NCBI GenBank assembly: GCA_006176705.1
Contig: QRFJ01000755.1
Span: 868,001 to 932,000 of the forward strand
Length of the DNA stretch: 64,000 nt
From: Cocos nucifera
Taxonomy: Eukaryota > Streptophyta > Magnoliopsida > Arecales > Arecaceae
Reading direction: 5' to 3'
Within the stretch, counting starts at the first letter, position 1. Every line of letters starts with the position of its first letter. The notes below the pieces were generated by a model. The model did no database searches and was not told the origin of the DNA. It was given only the letters and a program-made list of their open reading frames with translations. A program made the translations under genes and the position numbers. This document shows, one piece after another, positions 11,085 through 24,065 of the stretch.

Positions 11085-12298
11085 TTAAGCTTTGCTCATC
11101 CTCGAGTAAAGAAAGAATTTAGTTTTAAATATCTTTTAACTTTAGAGTTTCGAATTTTACCTAAGCAGTTTTTAAAATGGCCATTGATATTCAGTAGAGC
11201 TTAAATGAGATATACCATTGGGGCATTAATACTTATCAATAGAAAAATTAAGTAAAGAATATTAAATTTTTCAAAACTTTTTCTAAATTATCCTACCTTT
11301 ATCTCTAATTTATCTAAACTTTCATATAGACAAGTGTATTGCTACTTTCATCCTTCATTTATTGATTTTTATTTTTACATTGTCCACTTTTTGATGTGAA
11401 TATCATTGCTTACTAAAGCAACGGGACCCAGTTACTCGGTGGAAAATCTTTTTTTTTTTTTAATATTGTACCACTATTGAGTGTCTTAACTCCTTAAGCT
11501 TTCTATTTGATCCATGTAGCGAGTCTTGGGCCAATGAATCCCAAACCAGTTGGCTTTAGGGCACTAGGTATAGAATACCCCTCAGGCTTACTAGCTCGAA
11601 TCAAATAGGCTACAAGTTAAGACTAGCTTTACAACGAGCTTTTTTGCCCTTCCCATCTTTTGACGCAAAACTCAATGCTTGCTTAGGCAAAAAGGCCTGG
11701 TTACTCAGTGAGAAGTACTTAAAAACTATTTTATTAAAATAAATTTATTATATGAAGAAACATATAGTTACCCTACACAAGCCTATAAAAAGTAGACTTT
11801 TCTTTGATGCTAGTAGAAATAATTAGAAATGCTCCAAGAAAAAACTTTTTATGTTCTAGACTTAACTCTTTATTGAATTTTCTTAATACTTGATTCCTCA
11901 ATATCTCACAGATTCTCTGATCTGTGCATCAATTTTCTTTTAAAAATGCTTAGTTTAATTCGATTCTTAAGCATAATCAGGTGTCTAAATACTAAATACT
12001 AACTTTTTTAAGGACTTAATATTTTAAAATTTTTATTTTTTTTCCTCCAACTTAATCGACATTATCCTCAATCGAGAAGAAAAAAAATAAAGGATGTAAT
12101 AAAGAACATGAAAGAATACACCTGACTATATTTTTGGTCCAGCATATGCCTTTGAAAATTTGGACTCTCCCTCCAATTTATTCAAATTATCCTAAAAAGA
12201 AAATAAACTAAAAAGATAAATTAGATAAAAACTAAATATTGGGTTGCCTCCCAATAAGTGCTAAGTTTATCGTCTTCAGTTAGACATAATGCAGCTTA
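11085..12298 (-). other. Element E 3' non-coding region
   Basis: 1.2 kb where pol would normally sit. There are no long frames. It is conserved with F (24077-25310), for example at GTCTTGGGCCAATGAATCCC and at AACTCAATGCTTGCTTAGGC. It contains two related segments of about 55 bases at about 11391-11447 and 11657-11713, each ending in a GTTACTCRGTG word; G has a similar word near 21750. Confidence 0.6.
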
Positions 12299-14292
12299 CT
12301 ATCCTGTGTTAAATATTGGATTGACAAATTCCAATGGTTTTGGATTGCCAATCTCAGAAAGTTGATTTATAATCCCATGATTGATATATTCATTGTTAAT
12401 TTTAGGGACATAATTTGTGATCCCATTCTCAGACCCATGTTTATTAAGAATTTCTCCCATTTGTTTTTCTAAAATACTCATGAATGGAGTTTTTGTATTA
12501 GGAGTCAAGTTTGATTCAATGGGTGCTGGAATGGTGACCAAAGATGGTTTTAATTCTGAAGGTAAATTAATGTGATCTTGCTTAAACAACTTCGTTGACT
12601 CTTTATTACATGCCTCTTAATTTTTGTAAGAAGAACCTGCTTCTAGGGTTGAAGGGAATAGGACATTAGGTTTATAAGTCTCAGGTAAATCACCTATTCT
12701 CTTTTTCTCTTTTTCTATCTCATTTAAACTGGAACTAGCATCAATACTAATTCCTGGCTCAGGTTCTTTTATGTGGTTAGTCTTAGTACTAACCAGTTTC
12801 TTTAAATTTTTATTTTGGCTAGCATCAGTACTAACCTCTCTCACCTAGTCTTGGTATGGATTCATAAGAATCCTATAGCTTTTAAGTTCAGAAATTACTT
12901 TAGTATTCTCAAATTGGGGATTCTTAGGTGAGACATTAAATTGATAACTTGGTCTAGGTGGTTGGTGGACATTAGGTGGGTTGTTTGAAATTGGTAGGTT
13001 CGGTAGTTGATCTAGTTCTCTCCTCATGTTAGACTCAACTAATTATCTTATTTGAGCTTCTAGCCTGGCGATTGATTGTTGTTGGCTTAGAATTAATTAT
13101 TGAAGTTGATTGAATTTATCTTCAACTAGATTGGTCTATTAAGGAGGTGGGTATGAGGGCTGATTATAATATGATGGTTGGATAAACTGACTAGGCTGAA
13201 CATTATTATAGGCATAGTTTTGGTATTGGAGCCTATTTTGATAGTTTTGGATAGGTAAAATTTGGGTTTGAGCTTGAGTCTGTTGTGATTTCCAAGAAAA
13301 ATTAGGATGGTTTCTCCAGTCAGAGTTATATGAATTTAAAAATGGATCACTAATTGGCTTGGAGTAGTCTTTAGCAGCTTGGACTTGTTCTTGGATAAAA
13401 GATGAAAATTGTGCAGTTATAGGATATTCACTCACATGATGGGTTGGGCTAGCACAGATTGAACAAATCTCCTGATAATTAGAAGATGATGTGAATTGTT
13501 TAGGAGATTGTTAACCTATGGTTAGGACTTGATCTAATTTCTGAGCAAGAAAGTCTAATTTATTTATCAAATTTAAATCAGTCTTATGACTGGATTTTAG
13601 ATGTTTAAATTCATGGATCCCTACCCAGGTTTGGTGGAAAGACAATGAAGCATGGTTAATTGAGTTTTCACTCAAGATTTCAAATAAGGTATAGGCCCAT
13701 CCTCACTCTTGTTCATGAATGCACCTCCACAGAATGCATCTACTATCTGTCTATATTGGTCTCCTAAACCCTCATAGAAAGCTTGAACTATTTGCCACTT
13801 AGACAAACCATGGTGTGGGCATTTTCTAAGAAGTTCCTTAAGTCTCTCCCATGACTCGTGAATCTGTTCCACTGGAAGCTGAGCAAATCCAGTGATAGCT
13901 CGCCTCATAGTATTGGTTCGGCCTATGGGGTAAAATTTTTCAAGAAATTCACTTTGCAAGTCAACCCAAGTTTTAATTGGTCTCCCTATTATCCCAAGCC
14001 AGTACTTGGCTTTGTCTTTTAATGATAAGAAAAATAAAATTAGTCTAAGGGCATCATTAGTTAAATTTTTAATTCTCACCGTAGAGCAGATTTCTAAGAA
14101 CTCATCCAGATATTTATAAGGATCTTCATTGGTGTTCCCATAAAAAGATGAAAGCATTTGGATCGTAATCGGCTCGATCTCATAGTGGGTAGTATGAATT
14201 TTAGGTAATTGGATATAAGTCAATGGGTTATAGGTAGAAAGAATAAAGTATTCCTTCATCTGCTTAGGTGGTTCTCTAAAATTTTCAGCCAT
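12299..14292 (-). pseudogene. gag: Element E gag (Athila-like) with long linker, broken
   Basis: Gag builds the virus-like particle that packages element RNA. The start at 14292 opens a 206-residue frame (MAENFREPPKQMKEYF...). Residues of about 45-175 carry the Retrotrans_gag fold of Athila-type elements (DEFLEIC, KDKAKYWL, FLEKFYP, CPHHGLS, QAFYEGL, AFCGGAFM). One base is missing near 13690 relative to F, causing a frameshift. Downstream frames continue the protein: a zinc knuckle CSICASPTHHVSEYP (13430-13475, last Cys replaced by Tyr), a Q/N/Y-rich tail with NSYNSDWRNHPNFSW, and then an acidic, lysine-rich linker ending at 12299. At least four stops interrupt it. After the linker no protease or RT follows. 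Confidence 0.88.
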
Positions 14293-15534
14293 TTGGTTAC
14301 CAGATTTAATACAATTCAGCCTTTTAATTTTATGATTGGGTTCAACTAGATTAGGTAAAGCGATTTCCTACCGTATATGTATTAGTGCAAGCCTAACGTA
14401 TTGTTAAAAAATATTTTTAGAATTTTTTTATATTTTTTTATTATTTTATTTAAAAATTATTTTTTAAAAAAATTATTTTATTTATTAATTTTATTTTAAT
14501 TTAATTATCATTTTTAATATTTTTTAGTTAGTTTAATTTAATTTTTATTTTATTTTATTTTTTAGAAAAGAAAGGAGAAGAAAGAAGAGTTTTAAAGAAC
14601 AGGTCCTAGAACTAAGAAGAGAGAGAAGAGTTAAGTTTAATTAGGTTTGATGTTGGTTAGTAATCAAGTTGGTCAATCAATCCTGACTAAGGGTTATCCT
14701 AGATCTAGATAGCTCCTAACTGCCAAGGTCACCTTCAAGCCCTCCAAGTGTAGAATCAGCCAATCAACTAGCCAGGTAAGTGTAAGGTCAGTGGGAGTCC
14801 CCCCGTTGCTTGCCTTAGACACCAATTATGCTTGGCCAGGTAAGCAAATGGAACCAATTAAAAATTACCTTCCTTCGAGCCCAGTCCCTGAACCACTTTT
14901 CTAGACACCAATCAAATTTACTAGTCCTAACCTAGTTCAACTCTTAGGGTTCTTTGTCCTATTGAGCTCGAGTTCTTAGGGCTGATGTCTAATTGATTTT
15001 AAAATTAAAGGCTTAGGTCAATGCAGGATGCTGGTTGGTTATTTGTGAGCCAAGGAAGGGTGATCAAATCTCCATCTTATCTTGTTTAATTGGGTTATGC
15101 CCTTAATTTGATTTAATATAATATGCAAAAAAAAAAGAATTTCAATCAAAGGGTTCTATGCAATTTAAATTAGATGCATGCAACTAATTGTATTCTAAAA
15201 GGCTTACCTGGCCTCCAGCAATCACCAAAAAAAATAAAACTAATATGATGCGTGCTCTAAACAGTTAGGGTTTCTAATCTTATCATGAGGCTTTTAATTA
15301 GGTTTAAATGGATATTTTTAAATTAATTTAAAAATAAAATAAATAAATAAAAAGAAAAAAGAACTAGGGTTAGGATTGATCTCACCAAAATTAGATGCTT
15401 TCTTTCTTTTCTCTTTTTTTTCTACAAAATAAATAAATAAAAAAAAATTAGTAAGCAATATTTAAAAAAAATATTTATAATTAATTTATAAAAAAAATCA
15501 AAAAAATTAAAGAAAAAAATAGCATCTATTCCAT
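14293..15534 (-). other. Element E untranslated leader
   Basis: About 1.2 kb between PBS and gag with no open frame of note. It is AT-rich next to gag (14390-14560) and carries the multi-part leader module at 14771-14909. It is colinear with the F leader (27307-28660). Confidence 0.7.
14771..14909 (-). other. Shared leader module in E
   Basis: In the minus sense, in order: GGTGTCTA (14909), TTAATTGG (14861), CTTACCTGGCC (14844), GGTGTCTAAGGCAAGC (14823), CTCCCACTGA (about 14796) and CTTACCTGGC (14780). The same words in the same order, with nearly the same spacing, occur in copia element B. Confidence 0.8.
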
Positions 15535-15553
15535 CTCCAGCAATGGTGCCAAA
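15535..15553 (-). other. Primer-binding site of element E
   Basis: The minus strand reads TTGGCACCATTGCTGGAGAT, a decayed form of the tRNA-Asp-complementary site TGGCGCCGTTGCCGGGGA used by Athila-type elements. It lies 4 bases from the 5' LTR. Confidence 0.75.
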
Positions 15554-15557
15554 AACT

Positions 15558-17182
15558 TGATAGAAATGCGATATTATCGTTAAGACATCGTGTTTATCAG
15601 TTTAATCCAACTTCTTAAAATAATTAAAAATGCATAGATAGCAGTGAGTCGGGTCGAATCCATAGAAAAGATAGTATTTTTAGATTTAAAATCTTTAATT
15701 TTTTTAAAAGAAAAAAAAAATTTAAAAATAGATTTTGAAGTCGAAAATTAAAATTATAAAGTGAAAATTAAATTATGCAAAAAAGTAAACTTGGTACTAA
15801 GATCTACTAGTTAGATCTTAGCATCTACTTATAGGAAAATAAAAAATAATAATTAAAATATATAAATTAAATTATAATAAAAATAAAGAGCATAAAATTA
15901 AAGAACATAAAAATAAATATTATATTAATTAAAATTTTATAATTTAAATACATAAAAAGAAGAAATTAAAACAAGCTGATCTCTAATCTTGGATCGACAT
16001 TGACAGAAAGATGGTGTAGAAGCCCAGCTTTTCTTCTCAGCACCCATTGCTTTGAAGCAGCCTTTAACCCATAGCCTGGCTTTGCCCTGTACCAAAGCTT
16101 CACCTTGATCGGAGATGTTGATTTTTGAAGGCCTGGGGTCCTTTTTATAGAGCTAGGGAGGCTAGATATTTTTTTTGGAGGCAATGTGGGACTAAGGGTT
16201 ATTTTAATCAAGAAAATAGGAAGAAATTCTAGTGAAATTCGGAATAAAATAGCCCCTCTTGAGTTCTTTTAATTCTGGCCGTTGGATGGTGATCCGATGC
16301 TTCTAAAAATACCAAAAATGGACGTGTAATAGCTTAGATCAAGTCGGATTAATTTCTGACTATTGGATCATGCTTGATGGAGGAATTTAAGCCATTGATC
16401 ATGCGCCTGAGAGTTTGATCGCCGTCGGGAGCCTTCTGGACCGTCGAATGGAAGATGGAATCAAGCGCTACCATTCGATGGCGATCCGGGTGAAATCAGC
16501 AATCAAAAAAAAATGTTGACCATCCGATCTTGACCGCAAACAACCACCATCGCACGATCGCGCATTTACTATTTCCATGGACCGCATGGACCGGCTACAT
16601 CGTGCATCGCAATAAATTAGCACCTTTTATTGACAAATGAAAAGATCAAAATGCCCTATGAGCCATGATGAATTTTCTGTAAACCCTTTAGGGATCTAGG
16701 TCCGCCACGTGGCAAGCTCTGATTCGCCAGTGTCTGCTGAGCTGGCTGTCCACACTGTGCTGTAGATCGGTTAATGGCTTCTGAGCTTAAGTCGGCTAGT
16801 GTGGATGGCTTGGCGCGCCAGCTTGGTTGGCTTGGCTTGGCACGTTTGGACACACCGGCTGCTGCAGCATGGCGGCTTGAGCCATTTGAGCCGTATGTTA
16901 TTTTTCATTTATTATTTTTTTTTATTTCTTTAGAAATTCATATCTTTTCTGTTTTAGCTCTATTTTGTTTCAAACTTATTTTATTATGATCAAAAAAATA
17001 AGCTCTTTCCATTGATTATAAAATTTTATTTTTTAATTTTTATTATTTTTTAATTAATTTTTTAATTAATAAAAATATAAATTTCTTAAAAATTATATAT
17101 AAATTGATTAATAATTTTTAAAAATTAATATAAATTAATTAATAAATTAATATTTTTAGTGATGAATTTATGGTACTTATCA
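15558..17182 (-). repeat. Element E 5' LTR (right)
   Basis: Direct repeat of 9446-11073. The TATA box (minus TATAAAAA) is at 16142-16149. It ends in TTATCA, followed by target duplication GAAGC. Confidence 0.92.
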
Positions 17183-17399
17183 GAAGCCCTAGAGAGAGGA
17201 GGCACCTTCCTTAAGCCCAAGAAGGGAGGCACCTCAGCATAAATCTAGGTGATGATATATGGTATGCTACCCTTAGAAAATGAAGATCTCTCCATATCCA
17301 TGCTAAAGATCCTGGATTTTCTACAACATGGTGTTAGAGTGGTACCATAGAACAATAATTGATATTAGAGCTAGGTGATACCATGGAGATGTCATAATA
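17183..17399 (+). repeat. Element D 3' LTR, second part
   Basis: Continues the LTR broken at 9445: CCTAGAGAGAGGAGGCACC...ending GATGTCATAATA. It is homologous to 6762-6977. It contains the two decayed primer-site-like words at 17329 and 17360. Confidence 0.85.
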
Positions 17400-18684
17400 A
17401 ATTAATAGACAATTCTAATCTAATTAGGAGCCTAACTAAATTAGATTTAATTAAATTTAAATATGATTTAATTTTTAATCAAATTAGAAATTAGTTGTAC
17501 TCAAGTCTTAATTGAACTAGGACTTATTTTTTCTTGCAATTGGCTTATCCAATAAATTAATTAGAGTTAATCCAACTAATTCCAAACCAATTCTAATTGA
17601 ATCTAATTCAATTAGACTTGATCTCTGCTTGATTACTCAATCAAATTAAGTCAATTAGCAATCTAATTGCTAATCGATCCTCCAGCAATACTTGCATTAG
17701 GTCAAATAACAATCATATTAATTGTTTGATCTTAGAATGATTCTCAATCATCAAACAACTATCTGATTAGATAACAATCTCTAATGTATGTGACCCCATA
17801 GATTCGAATGTAAGCTTGTAGTATAAGAATCAATTCTTGTACCAACCAAAATGACCATCTAGCAATGGTATCCGATAGCTGGATATGTCGAATGTATGCA
17901 AAGCAATATTCTTAGAACCCTGGCCTATGGTTATCGTATAATTTATTTTCTTCATTAATAATGCTCAGGATGACATCGAGTTAGCTATCAACACTCATAT
18001 AAGTCATTCATATTGTGTTTCAAAATTTTGCAAATCTTGTAACTCCTCACAAGGATTATCCAGGCCTAGATTTTGCTAAATTGAAACACAGCAAGACATT
18101 CGCTTCTTGAAGTTAATCAGAAGTGGTCAATCCTATCTTGACTCACACACCGACTCTATAAGTACTTGACTGTATCCAAAAATCTTCTAATCCTATATTA
18201 GAAATACAGATAGGTTGGCATCAAAGTACAGTGAGTTGCTTGCAAGTTATCGTGGTGATCTCAAGTCAGAGGAACACTTATACCTATTAGCCTTAACTAG
18301 CTACTTTTGACAGTAGAGTGCTACATTGATCATGTTTAGTGCAAATATACTCCTACATCTCATCTGAATGCTATACCAGTATCTCCACACTACTTGATTA
18401 CAAGGATAACCAACGAATATAGCATACAATGACCTCTACTCGATAAGTTATCATCCTAATTAATAACTTATCATTTGGTTGTGAACTATTAAGAACCATC
18501 CGATAAATCTTTCTTTATCTATTAAGTATGGTTCTAAGAACTTCATCATAATTTAGAAGTTCATTTAAGGAAGATAGAACTTTTATGATGAATAAACCAA
18601 ATAACTATTATTATTTGATAATTTATATACTAATTTTAATCATCTATAACTTAAATGATTGGCTTTAAGACATATTTCCTAATA
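17400..18684 (-). repeat. Inverted copia LTR X, right part
   Basis: Continues 4877-5973 after element D. The reverse complement matches the first about 1.3 kb of the A/B/LTR1 type LTR (GATCGATTAGCAATTAGATT, GCAAGTATTGCTGGAGG). It ends with GACATATTTCCTAATA, the counterpart of the LTR terminus AACATATTTTTCAACA in B. No gene. Confidence 0.75.
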
Positions 18685-19386
18685 GATAATTGAGTAAGGG
18701 TATTTATATTGTATTACAGCCTGTTAACATGATTTAGTCCTCTGGTAAACATCCTAGAATAAATGATGTGTCTGAATTCTATCTTTGGCACTGTAGGCTA
18801 GGTCACATTAACAAGAATAGAAAAAATAGATTGGCTTAAGAAGAAATTCTTGAAGTCAATGATTGTGAATCACTTCCAACATATGAGTCCCATCTTCTTG
18901 GTAAGATGATCAAGTCATCTTTTACTGAAAAGGATGAGCAAGCCAGTGAACTCCTGGGTCTAGTACATATTGATGTATGTGGATGCATGAGCTCAAGTGC
19001 TAGAGATGGATATTTTTACTTCATAATATTCACTGACGACCTATCTAGGTATGGGTACATCTACTTGATGAAACACAAGTTAGAATCATTTAAAATATTC
19101 AAACTATTCCATAATGAGGTAGAAAAGTAGACTAAAAAGAGTATTAAAACTCTTTGATCTGATTGAGGAGGTGACTACCTTTCTAGTAAATTTCAAACAT
19201 ATCTAGGAGAGAATAGGATTCTCTCCTAATGGACTCCTTCTGGAACACTACAGCATAATGGTGTATCTAATAGGAGAAATCGGATCTTATTGGATATGGT
19301 TCGATCTATGATGGGATTTGTTGGTCTATCGATCTTCCTTTGGGGATATACACTCAAGTCAGCTTGTTACATTCTAAATCGGATTT
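18685..19386 (+). pseudogene. Element H: integrase N-terminal part, broken
   Basis: A decayed copia polyprotein segment on the plus strand. Translation shows the integrase zinc-binding region (LWHCRLGHINKNR-like at about 18783-18830) and then the start of the catalytic core (LVHIDVCG, FTDDLSRYGYIYL). The zinc pair expected as C..C in the stretch LPTYESHLLGKM has become Tyr and His. The core continues past stops to QHNGVSNRRNR near 19252-19285, where the catalytic Glu is replaced by Asn. At 19387 gypsy element G interrupts it; H resumes at 36987. The gag and 5' LTR of H are not visible; they were lost or lie left of X. Confidence 0.8.
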
Positions 19387-21306
19387 TGATGCATGCTAAT
19401 CTATTGCTATGGCAAGTGCACAAGTTGATCAAGTAATAAAATGAATTAGTAGAATATCATCCCTAGAGGATTGAAAAATAAGTACTGAAAAATTTTTTCT
19501 TAAACTTTATTTAAAAAATTAATTTTATAGAAATAAAGAAAATAAAAAATAAAAAATAATTAAGAAAAATTGCAAGAAAATAAAGAGGATTTAATTATTA
19601 GGGTTGAATTCAAGAGTAGTAGGATACTAAGGCAATCAGTTTACCAACTCAATCAATATAATATTCAAATAATCATGCAAATTAAGTCAATTTTATTTCA
19701 TGTGACAGCGGAGTCTCCTAAGATATTCACTATCCTTTGGTCTAGACGTAGCATAACTATTAATACTTATTAATTATCCTTGGGTTCAGGCATAATTTAA
19801 ATAAATATTGATGCTCTAAGTTTTATGAAATCCTCTAATTAAAATACGCTATGTCTAAAGCACACTAAAATTACTGCATGTATAAGAATCTTAATCTAAT
19901 TCTTAATACAAGATATATAAATCAAGAAATATTAATATAGACGTACTTGATCTGCATCATCTATATCCATCAAATTAATTAGAAGATGGCTAGTAATCTA
20001 AAAGCATTAAGAATATATTTATATACTCCTCATGAATAAAATTTAAATTTAAAATCCAATCATACTAAATATTGCATCAAAAGAGTGGCTACACCTTAGC
20101 CTTAGTAAAAGAAATTTAGTTCATGATAAATAAAATAGCAAATAGAATAAAAGACATGAGAAAATCTAAACATAAATTGCTTGTTGCTAAGTTTTGCTGA
20201 TCGTTGCTCTTGGCATGGAGAAATTGATGAAGGAGAGAGCTGCCTAATGTGCTGGATGTCAGAAGATGAATAGAGAAGAAGGAAAGAAGGAAGAAGAAAA
20301 ACTCTTTTCTTTGATCAAACTCTCCTTTTAAAACCCTCACTTTTCTCTTAGATCTCCTCCTCTAATTCTTTTCTAAAAAATTCTAGTCTAATTTATGCTC
20401 TATAGCTCTCTGTTCATGTTCTTCTCACCATGTTTTGTTCGGCAATAGAAGGGCTTTTTATTGGCTAAAAGTGGTTCTTGATGAGAATTCCTAAAGAAAT
20501 CAAGATTAAGACTCCTAGAACAAGTCGAAGGAAACCTTGGATCGATTTTGATCATCAGATCATGATCAAACAAACCAAAAATTCCTTAAAAACCATGATT
20601 AAACTCCTAGATCTGGTCAAAGTAAATTTTGACCGTTAGTTCAAAGCCGATGATGAATCTTGGGTCGTCGAATCATGCTAATGGGCTTCAATCATTTAAT
20701 AAAAACCAGAATCAACCATCGCTATTGGATCTTGACCACCTCATCCCTCAGTCGTTCGTTAGTGCCTAAATCCCAGCCATTAGATCAAAACTAGTAGCTA
20801 CCTAAGCCATCCGATCACACCATCCCCTGTGTAGACTATGCATTGCATAGACCCGCACCTACCATAGCCCGCCTGCCATGCAAAATACTGAAACTACCCC
20901 ATGCACTGCGTGAAATAAATCATAGATCCTTAAAGGGTCAACAGTGCTTCTTTTACTATTCTAGTCCATGCTGGACTAGAATGGGCCATCATGCATGCGT
21001 GATTCACGTGCGCACTAGTTCATGGGCTATTTGCAGTCGGGCTGGCTGATTTCAAGCTCATTTTTGAGCCGATTTGATCTGGACCGGCTGGCTATTATTT
21101 TTTCTCTTTTTTTTTCTTTTAAAACTTGATTCTAGGGCCAATTAAAGTCTGTTTTGCTTCAAATTTATTTTATTTGAATCAGAAAATTAAGCTCTTCTCA
21201 TTAGCAAGCTTCTTTCTTGCATAAGATAAAAATATTAATTTCTTAAAAATAAAATAAATTATTTTATAATTTAATATTTTTATTATTATATTTATAACAC
21301 TTATCA
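19387..21306 (-). repeat. Element G 3' LTR (left)
   Basis: Direct repeat of 35085-36986. The minus-strand TATA-like word TTTTAAAA is at 20326-20333, and several ATTGGATC/CCGTTAGATC-like words lie at 20560-20830. Small frames (19570-19773, 20116-20340, 20843-21049) recur in the other LTR only because the LTRs are copies. Confidence 0.88.
20326..20333 (-). promoter_or_regulatory. TATA-like box in G 3' LTR
   Basis: The minus strand reads GGTTTTAAAAGGAG. The same word is at 36007-36014 in the other LTR. Confidence 0.4.
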
Positions 21307-22394
21307 CACCTCCCAACTTAGTCATTGCTAGTCCTTTAGCAATGTATTATTTAATATTAATTAATTACCATATTTTAATAAGATCCTCCATCACAAAAAT
21401 AGATCTAGAATTAAAGTTCAAAAAGTTTAGCAAGTACCACTGATTAAGTATTGAGCTTCAGAAGTAAATTTCATAGTCAGTATAATCAGAAACTTTCTTA
21501 GAGTATATCTAACGATCTACAGCACTTGTATTAGTGATGGCTAACTTAACATTTTGATGCTAACTTAAAGGATAAATATTTTTTTTATCATCTATTTTGA
21601 TTAATTTTTTATACACTCCTAAGTTAGGCTCATGAATTAAGGTATCTTTCACATTGCCTCTTTTTTTTTTTGGTGCTCAGCATCCTAGCCTTCCCTCCAC
21701 CATTTGACATGAACCTCCATACCTGATCTAGGTGTAGAGACCTAGTTACTAAGCTTCGAGCAATCCATATATACTCTATTTTTTGGCACTTTTATTTTAG
21801 ACAGGTAGCACTTTCTTTAAATTTAAGTTTCTTTAATTGGAATGTATATTAACCACCAATTTTCAATAATAATAGAATCCTTAGTTAGCCTTATAATTAA
21901 CACTTACTTTACTTTGTTAATGTGCATGTGCAATTAGAAGTGCTAATAGTCTTTAAATGATCTAAGTAGGCTGCTAAAAGTCTGACCAACTAGTCTACTT
22001 CTTCACTCGCTACATTTATTAGCAAATACTACTAACTTTTATGCTTCTTTTAGTCTATCTTGTTTAAGATTTTCTTTCTTGACACATGATTTATTTTTAT
22101 TTTTTTCAAAAATTTTAAATTTTTTTTAATAAAAAATTTTAATAAATTTTTTTCTATCCCTCAACTTAATCAATATTATATCAATAGAGAAAGAAAAAAT
22201 AAAGGTATAATAAAGGACAGGAAAGAATACACCTGACTCAGTCCAAACTGATTCTTTAAAATTTTGCAAACTAGCTTGAGCTCTCCTTTAGTTTTCTCTA
22301 CAAAATTGAAAATATACACTAGAGCCATAAAAGAGCAATAAAAAACTATGAAAAATAAAAGAAAATGATCAAAACTTAAAAGAAAAAGAAACAA
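21307..22394 (-). other. Element G polypurine tract and 3' non-coding region
   Basis: The minus-strand tract AAGTTGGGAGGTG lies against the LTR at 21307-21319. The remaining 1.1 kb has no gene. It includes a GACCTAGTTACTAAG word near 21747 related to the paired words in E and F. The reverse frame 22176-22394 is low-complexity Phe/Leu-rich and is not a gene. Confidence 0.6.
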
Positions 22395-22399
22395 CCTAT

Positions 22400-24065
22400 T
22401 GATAAGAGCACGATGTTATCATTAGGACACCATATTTACCAATTTAATTTTGATTTTTTTAATCAACTAAAAATAGGTAGCAAGTAGTGAATCAGATTGA
22501 ATCCATAGAGAAGGCAGTATTTTAATTTTAAAATCTTTGATTTTATAGAAAAAAAGAAAAAAAAATAGTTTTGAAAATAAAGTTAAAGTTGAAAATAAAA
22601 TTATAAAATAAAAAAAAATTAAATTATGCAAAAAAATAAACTTGGTACTAAGATTTATTAGTTAGATCTTAGCATCTATTTACAATAAAAATAAAATACA
22701 ACAAACTTAATGTATAAAAATTAAATTATAATTAAAAATAAAGAGCTAAAATTTTAATAGCTGGAAAGTAAATTTTGTATTAATTAATAGTTTAGAATTT
22801 AAATACATGAAATTAAAAAAAAATTAAAAATAAGTTGATCTTCATCTTGGATCGGCGTTGGCATTGAGATGGTGTAGAAGATAGCTCTTCCTCTCGGCAC
22901 CATCTATCTCGAAGCAATCTTGAACCCAAGTATGGCTCTACCCTTTATCAAACTCCTTCCATGATCGAAGACACTTTGATTTGATGGCTTGGAGGTTCTT
23001 AAATAGGTGTTGGAGGGTTGGATCCTTTGTTTCTAGCCAATGTGCGATTATAGAGGAGTTTTGATTAGAAAATATGAAGAAATCCCATGAAAAATAAGAT
23101 TAAAAGAATCCCTGGATCGAATTCTGTTGAGTTTTGTGAATTTTGGCTATTGGATTTTGATCAAATGATCCAAAAAACTTCAAAAATCAATGTATAATAG
23201 TCTAGATCAAGTTGGATTCAATTTTGACCATTGGATTGGGCTTGATGGAGCATTTTTGATTGTTAGATCTTGATCTGGATGCTTGATCACCATCGAGATG
23301 AATACCGGCCATTGGATCATCATCTGGGATGTATGCAGCCATCCAATCGAAGCAACATCAGCTATCCTATTTGAATCATAGTAGGAAATAACACGGGCCA
23401 TCAGATCTTGATTTGGACAAAATTTGGCCTTCAGATCGAACTCTAAAGCATTCGGAGCCATCGTATTGCATAGATGGAAGGGATGAAATTCGAATTAGAA
23501 CAGGAATTTAAAAAACTCGACCATCTGATCTGGACTGCAAACCACCACTACCATCGGATCACGCATCACTGTTCATATGGACTGCGATGGACTGGCCATT
23601 TTGTAGACTTGAGCCAATTAGCATGCAGCATGGGCATGAAATGATCAAAATATCCTTCCTTAGAGGTCTACCATGAGCTGCAATAAAATTGACGTCATGC
23701 TGACATCAGCGATGCATGGGGTTAGTCGACGTTTTGAGCGACTTGTGGCACGCGGCTGGGTCTCTCTGTCTTGAATGCACTGACTGATTTGGATGTGCCA
23801 GTTGATCTAAACACGCTGGCTTGGCTGAGTGAGCCGGCTGAGCCATTTCATTTTTTTTATTTTTTTTAATTTCTTTGAAAATTCATATCGGATCTGTTTT
23901 AACTCCGATTTGCTCTAAATTTATTTTATTATGATCAAAAAAAAGAGCTCTTTCTATTAATAAAATATTTTCTAAAAATAATAAATAAAATATTTATTTT
24001 TTAAAAATAAAAATAAATTAATTAATAAATTAATAATTTTATTGGTGTTTTTATGGTAATTATCA
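22400..24065 (-). repeat. Element F 3' LTR (left)
   Basis: Repeat of 28688-30341 and a homologue of the E LTRs. The TATA-like word TATTTAAG on the minus strand is at 22998-23005. Several GATCNNATGGNC-like words lie at 23150-23560. Confidence 0.9.

Larger units (their letters stand above)
9446..17182 (-). mobile_element. Element E: gag-only Athila-like gypsy element
   Basis: A complete element bounded by TGATAG...TTATCA and a perfect 5-base target duplication GAAGC (9441-9445 and 17183-17187). LTRs are 9446-11073 and 15558-17182. In the minus sense the order is 5' LTR, PBS (tRNA-Asp type), 1.2 kb leader, gag plus a long linker, 1.2 kb of non-coding sequence, polypurine tract, 3' LTR. There is no protease, RT, RNase H or integrase. 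F at 22400 has the same plan, so the absence of pol is a property of the family and not an accident of this copy. I count about 10 differences in the first 117 bases of the two LTRs, mainly transitions. Confidence 0.92.
5974..17399 (+). mobile_element. Element D: non-coding LTR retrotransposon, split by E
   Basis: Two direct copies of a roughly 1 kb LTR flank a 1.7 kb internal region. The first LTR is 5974-6977. The second begins at 8680 and resumes at 17183 after insertion of E. The PBS is a perfect TGGTATCAGAGC at 6980-6991. The internal part has no reverse transcriptase, integrase or recognisable gag, so D is a non-autonomous (LARD-like) element. It lies inside the inverted LTR X, whose sequence continues on both sides. 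No clean target duplication is seen: AATT is shared at 5971-5974 and 17400-17403 at best. The LTR start could be 5974 or 5980. Confidence 0.75.
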
